Shown here: positions 33,024 through 39,565 of the stretch, piece after piece
Numbering within the stretch: the stretch's first letter is position 1
Layout of the letters: every line of letters begins with the position of its first letter
From: Aquisphaera giovannonii
Lineage (GTDB): Bacteria; Planctomycetota; Planctomycetia; Isosphaerales; Isosphaeraceae
Assembly (NCBI RefSeq): GCF_008087625.1
Contig: NZ_CP042997.1
Coordinates: 5,332,001 to 5,396,000, forward strand
Length of the DNA stretch: 64,000 bases
Direction: 5' to 3'
The notes under the pieces: model-generated
Databases searched by the model: none
What the model was told of the DNA's origin: nothing
Seen by the model: only the letters and a program-made list of their open reading frames with translations
Position numbers and translations under genes: made by a program

Positions 33024-33136
33024 GAAACGGGGACGGAAGAAACGGGGACGCAGCTAGATTTTCGACACCGCGCGACGAAACGGGGACGCGACGAAACGGG
33101 GACGAGATTTTCGACACCGGGGACGAAACGGGGACG
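33024..33136. repeat. Short repeat array, core GAAACGGGGACG
   Basis: Five copies of GAAACGGGGACG start at 33024, 33039, 33077, 33093 and 33125, and two copies of AGATTTTCGACACCG lie at 33056 and 33105. The spacing is irregular. The array lies 20 bases past the ParE stop. Such G-rich dodecamers resemble REP sequences moved by Y1 transposases. Confidence 0.65.
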
Positions 33137-33156
33137 ACGTGCCCCGGCGGTGAGGC

Positions 33157-33513
33157 TCACGGAGCGAGCTCATCGCCGCCTTCCTCGCCGGCATCGAATT
33201 CCTCGGCTAGCGCCGTTCGGATGTCACGGGCGCCATGGAGGACGCGGATGACCTCGATGCCATCCGGGATCGGTCGATAGAAGGCCACGTACTTCCGATA
33301 CCTCGCGGAGATTGGGGCGTAGCGCAACCCGGCGAGGGCCGGATCCTCGGCCTTGAAGCGAGCCCCCATGCCGGGCATCGCGGCGAGTCGCTGAAAGGTC
33401 TCGTCCGCCTCGACGCGGAACCGACGAGCCGCCTTCTCGCTTCGTTCCGCCAGATAGGCGACCGCTTCCACCAGATCCCATCGCGCCCTGGCTAGCAGTC
33501 GGACGACGTTCAT
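33157..33513 (-). CDS. parE: ParE/RelE-family toxin
   Basis: 118 aa. The ParE pattern is seen as LARARWDLVEAVAYLAERSE, then FQRLAAMPGMGARF, RYAPISARYRKYVAFYRPI and IEVIRVLHGARDIRTAL. ParE toxins inhibit DNA gyrase, while RelE relatives cut mRNA; the sequence favours ParE. It overlaps the antitoxin gene by 4 bases (ATGA), which couples translation. The acidic tail (EEFDAGEEGGDELAP) is longer than usual. Confidence 0.88.
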   Translation of the reverse strand: MNVVRLLARARWDLVEAVAYLAERSEKAARRFRVEADETFQRLAAMPGMGARFKAEDPALAGLRYAPISARYRKYVAFYRPIPDGIEVIRVLHGARDIRTALAEEFDAGEEGGDELAP

Positions 33514-33776
33514 GGCTTCCGCCGTCGTCTCGTGGCCGCCAGGTCGAGTCCCTCTCGCTCGATGTCGTCCCACCCCTGCGCCGTCAGGGGCGTTGCCGGC
33601 CCGCCCTCGATCCCCTCCCTGAGCCTGGCCTCGAGGCCCTGACGATCCTCCCGCTTCTGCACGTCCCGGATGAGGGATCGCAGATACTCGCTGACCGTCC
33701 CGAACCCCTCCTTCCGGGCCTGGGACTCCACGAAGGCCTTCATCTGATCCGGCAGTGAGATGTTCATGGTCGCCAT
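33510..33776 (-). CDS. parD: ParD-like antitoxin
   Basis: 88 aa. A ribbon-helix-helix N-terminus (MNISLPDQMKAFVESQARKE, GFGTVSEYLRSLIRD) would bind the operator. The charged C-terminal part wraps the toxin. The order antitoxin-toxin and the 4-base overlap are typical. GAGAGGAGGG precedes the ATG at 33776. Confidence 0.88.
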   Translation of the reverse strand: MATMNISLPDQMKAFVESQARKEGFGTVSEYLRSLIRDVQKREDRQGLEARLREGIEGGPATPLTAQGWDDIEREGLDLAATRRRRKP

Positions 33777-33797
33777 GTCCGGCCCTCCTCTCGAACG

Positions 33798-33828
33798 ATC
33801 CTACTATCCTTGGCAAACCTTGCCAAGG
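33798..33828 (-). promoter_or_regulatory. parDE promoter and operator
   Basis: On the minus strand TTGGCA (33826-33821), 17 bases and TAGGAT (33803-33798) form a promoter. A perfect palindrome CCTTGGCAA-ACC-TTGCCAAGG (33808-33828) covers the -35 and spacer. A ParD dimer bound here would repress the operon, as in known ParDE modules. Confidence 0.7.
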
Positions 33829-33933
33829 GGGCGGGCGGCACGAGACGGGGAAGGAGAGTGGAGTCACCCAGCTCTCGGACACAGGGGGTGGGCGGCCCCG
33901 ATCCGTTGTGTGACACGGTCGGCGGGGGCTACG

Positions 33934-34119
33934 TCAAGGAGTACCGGGGCCCGGAGGCGAATCGGGAGCATCGACCTTCGCCACGATCTGCCGCCAGGTT
34001 TCCAGGTACCCGAGCTTCGTCGCCCACCGTTCCACCTCGGCGCGATCCACGCCGTCGCCCGTGACGCGCAGGATTCCCGCGATGTCCCGGAGATGGCGGT
34101 CACCGCCCCCTTCGGAGGA
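33934..34119 (-). pseudogene. 3' part of a nucleotidyltransferase gene split by an insertion sequence
   Basis: Reading on from the target duplication the frame gives SEGGGDRHLRDIAGILRVTG, then VDRAEVERWATKLGYLETW and a stop at 33934. This is the C-terminal part of the nucleotidyltransferase-like protein whose start is at 36076. The frame meets the 5' part exactly across the 9-bp duplication. Confidence 0.75.
34111..34119. repeat. 9-bp target site duplication, left copy
   Basis: TTCGGAGGA directly precedes the GGG end of the insertion sequence and is repeated exactly at 35650-35658. Confidence 0.85.
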
Positions 34120-35649
34120 GGGTGAGCGTCTTGTAAGTGGTAAAGGTCAAGCTGCCTTCCGGCGGTTGGCCCAGAAGCCGGTCCAGAGGGCGGACTCGCT
34201 GAGGTAGAGGGCCCGGAGGTGGGCCATGGCGTCGGCCCCCTGATGGCCCCAGCGCATCCCGGTGCCGTTGAGCCGCTCGTTGATCACCAGCTTGCAGCCG
34301 GCCTCCATCGGGCCCGAGCCGATCTGCCACCCCTTGGCCAGGTAGGCCGGGTAGTCCATCCGGTGGTGCTGGTTGCGGAAGTAGTTCACCGTCGCCTCCC
34401 ACGTCGCCCGCGCCCGCGGGGCGGCCGCGACGTCCAGGCCCTCCAGCCAGGCCAGCATCGCGGCGCCCCCCTCGTGCTTCAGCCGATGCGACCACGCCGC
34501 GTGCGCCGCCTCCGCCTGGGCCTCGTCGGCGTGCCAGGCCTTGGCCAGGTCCCCCAGGTGCTCGCTGGCGTGGTAGAAGTCCAGGATCACCGCGTCGATC
34601 CGCCCGAAGTGCCGCCTCAGCAGGTCCTCCAGCCCCGACCCGCCGTCGCACACCGCGATCCAGCGCCGGGCCTCGCCCATGCCCGCCCGGGCGGCCATGT
34701 GTCGCAGCGGCTCGGCCACCGCCTCCTGGCCCTCGGCGCTGGCGACGTACCTCGCCTGCCGGGGGGGCCGGCGCCGGCCCTGGGTCGCCCATCGCTCGCG
34801 GCCCTCGGGGATGGGGTTGTAGACCATGCCCACGGCGATCATCTCCCCCTCGGCCGCGGCCCCCTCGGGCCCCTGCCTGCGGACGCCCGTCAGGTCGATC
34901 GACACGTAGGCGCAGGTCATCCCCTCGGCGTCCACGTGCCAGGCCCAGGGGCCCGCCTCGTCGAAGGGGACCTTGGACTCGATGGCCCGGCCCACCTCGG
35001 CGCCGACGGCCTCGGCGACCCGCTCCACGGTGGACTCGGCGAGGTCCAGGCCGCACATCCGCGGCAGGGCGACATCGGCGGCCTTGGCGAAGCTCTCCCG
35101 GGCCGCCGCCAGGCAGGCCAGCTCGGCGGCGCCGGAGGTCAGGTCGCCGCCGTCGAGGCCGAAGGCGGCGTCGGCGGGGCAGTGGCCCTCGCGGCATCGC
35201 GGGCAGTGGTAGTAGCCGCGCTCGATGCGCAGCGGGCCCAGGGCCGAGACCAGCCCCTTGGGCCGATAGCCCTTGAAGCGGGCGGCCTCGGAGCAGCGGG
35301 GGCAGCTCGTGCTGGACCCTACATACCCCCTTTTTTCCGCTGCATGGCAGCGGCCTGGAGGGCCTTGGCGCCGACCCGATGGACCATGTCGCGGAGCTGG
35401 AACTCGGCCTCGCCGAAGAGCTCGTCGTCGGGCTTGGTGGCCAGCAGCTCGGCCATGGCCCGGATGTCCGCGTCCGAGGCCGCCCGGAGCTCCTCGTAGA
35501 GATCCTGGGCGAGGCGGGCCTGCCGCTCGGGCAGATGCTCGAAGGACATGACGGGGACCCTCCGTGAACAGAAGGCTACTGATTCCGAGGCGACGCATCG
35601 AAGACCTCTGTTCTACGGAATTTCCCACCCACTTTCGAGACGCTTACCC
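34120..35649. mobile_element. ISKra4-type insertion sequence, 1530 bp
   Basis: Both ends start with GGGT and form 21-bp terminal inverted repeats with three mismatches (GGGTGAGCGTCTTGTAAGTGG at 34120 against its inverted partner ending at 35649). They are flanked by the 9-bp duplication TTCGGAGGA. It encodes one frameshifted transposase on the minus strand. The exact duplication and full-length ends suggest a recent insertion. Confidence 0.88.
34147..35549 (-). CDS. ISKra4-family transposase, made by -1 frameshift
   Basis: The first frame starts at 35549 (MSFEHLPERQARLAQDLYEE) and stops at 35319 after about 76 codons. The second frame continues to 34147. They join at AAAAAAGGGGG (35336-35326), where a -1 slip on Lys codons gives about 467 aa, and no other start fits the second frame. 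The catalytic domain has ILDFYHASEHL, GSGPMEAGCK and LNGTGMRWGH, which carry the D and E residues known for the family, plus a CPRC zinc finger pair near the junction. Confidence 0.85.
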
Positions 35650-35658
35650 TTCGGAGGA
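35650..35658. repeat. 9-bp target site duplication, right copy
   Basis: TTCGGAGGA directly follows the right end of the insertion sequence and equals the copy at 34111-34119. Confidence 0.85.
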
Positions 35659-36076
35659 ATACCAGAGCTTGCCGAGGATGACATCCTCGGGGGCGGCCAC
35701 GCAGGTTTCGAACGCTTCGTCCCGATCCGGAGCTCGACCCTCCGTCGGCGCTGGAGCTGTCCGCCGCTCCAGGCGTCGGGACGGGTCAGGATAAAATCGA
35801 TCTTATTGCCGCTCCCCGGGTGGATGAGGTTGAACTGGAACCGCGTCCGAACCGCGTCGCGCACGGCGGCCTCGCCCAGGTCGAATTCGCCGTTCGGGAA
35901 CGCGGCACTCAGAGCTCGGGGACCTGCGCCAGGTTGAGGTCCAGGACGATGTCCACATCCCTCGTGGATCGCGGCTCGCCGTAGAGGCCGCTGCCCCAGG
36001 AACCGACGAGGGCATAAGGAGCAGCCAGGGCATCGAGGGTCCGGGCCGCATGCCGGATGAGTTCAATCTGCTCCAT
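35650..36076 (-). pseudogene. 5' part of a nucleotidyltransferase gene, split by an IS and frameshifted
   Basis: Starts at 36076 with MEQIELIRHAARTLDALA, then the nucleotidyltransferase core LVGSWGSGLYGEPRSTRDVD with the G-S and D-x-D residues. The first frame stops at 35909. The family sequence resumes in a second frame (AAFPNGEFDLGEAAVRDAVR, FNLIHPGSGNKIDFILTRPD) and in a third (VAAPEDVILGKLWY) up to the insertion. So there are two frameshifts besides the insertion. The intact gene was likely about 190-200 aa. The family is similar to minimal nucleotidyltransferases of unknown target. It overlaps the upstream small gene by 14 bases. Confidence 0.8.
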
Positions 36077-36272
36077 CGAGGAGCCTCCTGGACGCGGTGC
36101 GTGCGACCTGGTCTTCGGTCCGGTCCGGGTGGCGAACGCGTTCTCCCGCCGCCAGCAGGATCCGCGCGGAACGATGGCAGTCCCCGATCATCCAGGCCCG
36201 TTCCGCGGGCGTCCTGGCCGCCAGGATGGCCGCATAGCCGCGATCGATGACTTCGATGTGAAGTCGTCCCAT
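36063..36272 (-). CDS. Small hypothetical protein paired with the nucleotidyltransferase
   Basis: 69 aa: a helical protein (MGRLHIEVIDRGYAAILAAR, AWMIGDCHRSARILLAAGER). I recall similar small genes directly before such nucleotidyltransferases in planctomycetes, so it is probably the first gene of a two-gene unit. It may be a partner in a toxin-antitoxin-like pair, which is inferred. GGAGG lies 8 bases ahead of the ATG, and a good promoter precedes it. It is still intact while its partner is broken. Confidence 0.7.
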   Translation of the reverse strand: MGRLHIEVIDRGYAAILAARTPAERAWMIGDCHRSARILLAAGERVRHPDRTEDQVARTASRRLLDGAD

Positions 36273-36301
36273 GGAGCGATCCTCCGCGCGATGACTCCTT
36301 C

Positions 36302-36330
36302 ATTATAGGGCCCGGCTCGATGCCCGTCAT
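36302..36330 (-). promoter_or_regulatory. Sigma-70 type promoter for the small gene and nucleotidyltransferase
   Basis: On the minus strand ATGACG (36330-36325), 17 bases, TATAAT (36307-36302): a perfect -10 consensus 30 bases ahead of the start at 36272, rare in this GC-rich genome. Confidence 0.65.
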
Positions 36331-36450
36331 GACGTGGCCGAACGGGACAATGGACGGGGCCAAACGGGACGCGGGGGCCAAGCGCGGGGGGCTCGCCCGG
36401 CGGATCGCCCCGACGCCCCGAGCCGCCCCCGCCGGCGACCGCGGGCCGGG

Positions 36451-38106
36451 TCAGGCGTCGCGGGGCGTCCGGGCCACGCCGGCGAGGATGGACGCGACGT
36501 CCGTCAGGTCGATCGGCTTGACCAGGTGGTGGTGGAAGCCGGCCTCGCGGGTGCGGGCACGGTCCTGCTCCTGGCCGTAGCCGGTCGTGGCGATCAGGGT
36601 GACCCCGCGGTGGCGGGGGTCGTCGCGGAGCGTCCGCGCCACCTCGTAGCCGTCCATCCGGGGCAGGCCGATGTCGAGTACGACGACGTCGGGGAGGAAT
36701 TCCGCGGCGAGGTCGATGGCCGAGGGGCCGTCGCCGGCGATCGCGACGTCGTGGCCGTCCAGCTTCAGCAGCTCGGCCAGGGACCAGGCGGCGTCGGCGT
36801 TGTCGTCCACGACGAGGATCCGCAGGCGTGCGTCGCGCCCGCCCCCGCCCCCGCCCCCGCGGGCCGGCCTGCCTGCTCCGTTGGCCGGGGGCGGCGACGC
36901 GGCCGCGGCCGGGGGGGGCGGCGAGGTCGTCGCGGGGAGCGTGATGGTGAACGTGCTCCCCTTGCCCACCCCGGGGCTCTCCGCGGCGATCCCGCCGCCG
37001 TGCAGCTCGGCGAGGCTCTTGACGAGCGTCAGGCCGATGCCCAGGCCCCCCTCCGACTTCGCGAGCGCCCGGTCGTCCTGGGTGAACAGGTCGAACATGG
37101 CCGGCAGCCGCTCCGGCTCGAAGCCGATGCCCGTGTCCTGGACGGTGAGGACGAAGCGGCCCTCGCGGAGCGCCGTCCGCAGGGCGATCCGGCCGCCGTC
37201 CTCGGAGTACTTGGCGGCGTTGTTCAGGAGGTTGGTCGCCATCTGCTCGAGCCGGGTCCGGTCCACCTCGATGGTCGCGTCGCCGTGCCCGAACTCCACG
37301 GTCAGCTCGTGCCCGCGCGCCTTCACGAGCGGGGAGACCGAGTGCACGGCCTGCTCGAGGACCGGCCGGACGTCCGTCGGCTCCGTCTTGAGCCGGATCT
37401 TGCCGCTGGTGATCCGCGAGACGTCCATCAGGTCGTCGATCAGCCGGGCGAAGTTGCCGACCTGGGCCTCGATGACGCGCAGGGCCCACCCGTGCTGGTC
37501 GGCCAGCGCCGGCGCGTTGAGGATCTGGAGGGCGCCGGAGAGCGCCGAGAGCGGGTTGCGCAGCTCGTGGGAGAGCGTGGCCAGGAACTCGTCCTTGCGG
37601 AGGTCGGCCCGGCGCAGGGCCTCGGCGTAGGACCGGCTCTCGGCCAGGAGCCGGGCGTTCTCCTCGGTGGCGGCCTTCAGCTCGTCGCGCTGGCGGGCCA
37701 GCTCGCGGCGCTGGCGGGCCAGGTCGAAGAAGACCTCGGCCTTCATCCGGAGGATGTCCGGGTCCAGCGGCTTCTGGAGGAAGTCCACCGCGCCGGCCTC
37801 GTAGCCGCGGAACCGGCGCTGGCGGTCGGCGGTGCCGGCGGTCAGGAAGATGATCGGCACGCGGCGGGTCCGCTCGGCCCCCCGCATCAGCTCGGCGAGC
37901 TCGAAGCCGTCCATCTCCGGCATCTGCACGTCCACCAGGGCGAGGGCCACGTCGTGCCGCAGGAGCAGCTCCAGGGCGTCGAGCCCGGAGCGGGCCTTCA
38001 GCAGGACGACCCCCTCCTGCCGGAGCACGGCCTCCAGGGCGCGGAGGTTCTCCTCCAGGTCGTCGACGAGCAGGCAGTGGACGGGGTCGTTCTTGGGGGG
38101 ATTCAT
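36451..38106 (-). CDS. Hybrid sensor kinase: receiver-HisKA-HATPase-receiver
   Basis: 551 aa, cytoplasmic. The N-terminal receiver has LLVDDLEENL and ALVDVQMPEMDGFELAELM (Asp phosphoacceptor). A short coiled coil leads to HisKA FLATLSHELRNPLSALSGAL with the phosphorylated His, then the ATPase N box NLLNNAAKYSEDG and G box DTGIGFEPE. A Pro/Gly-rich linker joins the second receiver (RILVVDDNADAAWSL, VVVLDIGLPRMDGYEV, K near HHLVKPID). It lacks membrane segments. The start overlaps the cheB stop by 4 bases (ATGA), so it is translationally coupled. With CheR/CheB and the larger kinase it probably forms one phosphorelay. Confidence 0.9.
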   Translation of the reverse strand: MNPPKNDPVHCLLVDDLEENLRALEAVLRQEGVVLLKARSGLDALELLLRHDVALALVDVQMPEMDGFELAELMRGAERTRRVPIIFLTAGTADRQRRFRGYEAGAVDFLQKPLDPDILRMKAEVFFDLARQRRELARQRDELKAATEENARLLAESRSYAEALRRADLRKDEFLATLSHELRNPLSALSGALQILNAPALADQHGWALRVIEAQVGNFARLIDDLMDVSRITSGKIRLKTEPTDVRPVLEQAVHSVSPLVKARGHELTVEFGHGDATIEVDRTRLEQMATNLLNNAAKYSEDGGRIALRTALREGRFVLTVQDTGIGFEPERLPAMFDLFTQDDRALAKSEGGLGIGLTLVKSLAELHGGGIAAESPGVGKGSTFTITLPATTSPPPPAAAASPPPANGAGRPARGGGGGGGRDARLRILVVDDNADAAWSLAELLKLDGHDVAIAGDGPSAIDLAAEFLPDVVVLDIGLPRMDGYEVARTLRDDPRHRGVTLIATTGYGQEQDRARTREAGFHHHLVKPIDLTDVASILAGVARTPRDA

Positions 38107-38681
38107 GGTGCGAGCCGTGCCTCCATGAGGTGGGCCGCGATCTCCTCCAGCGTGAGGGCCAGGGCCCCCGGGCAGGCGTCGAGGGCGGCCTGCGGCATGG
38201 CCGGAGCATAGGCGAGGTCCGGCCGCTGGACCAGCCCCATCCCGCCGGCATCCGCGATCGCCCGGAGGCCTCGGGCGCCGTCGCTGTTGGCGCCGGTGAG
38301 GACCACGCCGATGAGGCCCGGGCCGTAGGCGTCGGCGGCGGACTCGAAGAGGACGTCGATCGACGGCCGCGAATACAGGACGGGCTCCTCGCTCGAGAGT
38401 GACAGCGTGCCGTCGCGCTCGACGAGGAGGTGGTAGTCCGGCGGGGCGAGGTAGACCGTGCCGGGCTCGGTCGGCTCCTTGTCCTCGGCCTCGCGGACGT
38501 CCACCAGGCAGCGGGACTTCAGGATGCCCGGCAGCAGGCTCTCGCGGTCGGCCGGCAGGTGGACGACGGCGAGGATCGGCATGGGGAACTCGCGGGGCAG
38601 CATCGGCAGCAGGGTCGAGAGCGCCTCCACCGCGCCGGCCGACGCCCCCACGACGACCGCCCGCATGCCCGTCGCGCTCAC
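38103..38681 (-). CDS. cheB: CheB-type methylesterase domain protein
   Basis: 192 aa. It consists of the CheB catalytic domain only, without the usual N-terminal receiver. The Ser-His-Asp triad is seen as GASAGAVEAL (Ser), VVHLPADRES (His) and VVLTGANSDGARG (Asp), the last differing from the common TGMGxDG. The family removes methyl or amide groups from receptor glutamates. No chemoreceptor is nearby. The GTG at 38681 overlaps the cheR stop (GTGA). An internal ATG at 38666 is a weaker choice. Confidence 0.85.
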   Translation of the reverse strand: MSATGMRAVVVGASAGAVEALSTLLPMLPREFPMPILAVVHLPADRESLLPGILKSRCLVDVREAEDKEPTEPGTVYLAPPDYHLLVERDGTLSLSSEEPVLYSRPSIDVLFESAADAYGPGLIGVVLTGANSDGARGLRAIADAGGMGLVQRPDLAYAPAMPQAALDACPGALALTLEEIAAHLMEARLAP

Positions 38682-39505
38682 GCCCCACCTCGCTTCTGGT
38701 AGATCCGCTCGGCGCGGACGAACTCCGCGAACGCGTCGGCGTGCGCCGAGAAGCGGAGGCTCTCCTTGGAGCCCAGGCCGAGGAAGCCCTTGCGCGACAG
38801 CGAGTCCTTGAACAGCCCGACGGCCCGGTCCTGGAGGTCGCGGTCGAAGTAGATCAGGACGTTCCGGCAGGAGACGAGCTGCACCTCGGCGAAGACCGCG
38901 TCGGTCACCAGGCTGTGGTCCGAGAAGACGGCCCGCTTCCTCAGGCTGCGGTCGAAGACGGCGGCCCCGTACGCGGCGGTGTAGTAGTCCGACAGCGAGG
39001 ACTTGCCGCCGGAGGCCCGGTGGTTCTCCGTGAACGCCGGGACGCGCCCCAGGTCGTAGACCCCGGCCTCGGCCTTCGCCAGGGCCTCGGGGCTGATGTC
39101 GGTGCCGTAGAAGATCGTCCGCTCCTCCAGGCCCTCCTCGCGGAAGAGGATCGCCAGCGAGTACAGCTCCTCCCCGGCGCTGCAGCCGGCCACCCAGACC
39201 TTCAGCGACGGGTACGTCTTCAGGTGCGGCACGACCGACTCCCGGATCGCCCGGAAGTAGCCCGGGTCGCGGAAGAAGTCGCTGACCTGGACCGTCAGGA
39301 ACGAGATCAGCTTCGGCAGCATCCCGGGGTCGTGGAGCGCCCGGTCCTGGAGCCGGGATATGGTCGGCTCGCCGAAGTGCTCGCGGGCCTGGCGGAGCCG
39401 CCGGGTCATGGACGCCATGGAGTAGCCGCGGAAGTCGTAGTGGTACTTGCGGAGGAGCGCCTCGAGGAGGAGCCGGATCTCGATGTCCTCGGTCGTCTCG
39501 TCCAT
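38678..39505 (-). CDS. cheR: CheR-type SAM-dependent methyltransferase
   Basis: 275 aa, complete. The N-terminal helical domain has RGYSMASMTRRLRQ. The methyltransferase part has FFRDPGYFRAIRE, SAM-binding VWVAGCSAGEELYSLAI, GTDISPEALAKAEAGVY and the motif LVSCRNVLIYFDRDLQDRAV, all in order. It methylates Glu residues of receptors in chemotaxis; without receptors here, the target may be one of the coupled kinases (inference). Overlaps cheB by 4 bases. Confidence 0.92.
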   Translation of the reverse strand: MDETTEDIEIRLLLEALLRKYHYDFRGYSMASMTRRLRQAREHFGEPTISRLQDRALHDPGMLPKLISFLTVQVSDFFRDPGYFRAIRESVVPHLKTYPSLKVWVAGCSAGEELYSLAILFREEGLEERTIFYGTDISPEALAKAEAGVYDLGRVPAFTENHRASGGKSSLSDYYTAAYGAAVFDRSLRKRAVFSDHSLVTDAVFAEVQLVSCRNVLIYFDRDLQDRAVGLFKDSLSRKGFLGLGSKESLRFSAHADAFAEFVRAERIYQKRGGA

Positions 39506-39565
39506 CGTCCCCCCCGACTCCGCCGGCGCGGCCCGGATCGCGGCGCCCCCCCGCGGGAGGCCGGC

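Noticed and set aside
33024-33136. CRISPR array or coding repeat
   Set aside because: Cores are short and unevenly spaced, with two repeat types mixed; no open frame uses them.
38103-39505. A full chemotaxis operon
   Set aside because: There is only CheR and CheB with hybrid kinases; CheA, CheW, CheY-only and receptor genes are absent.
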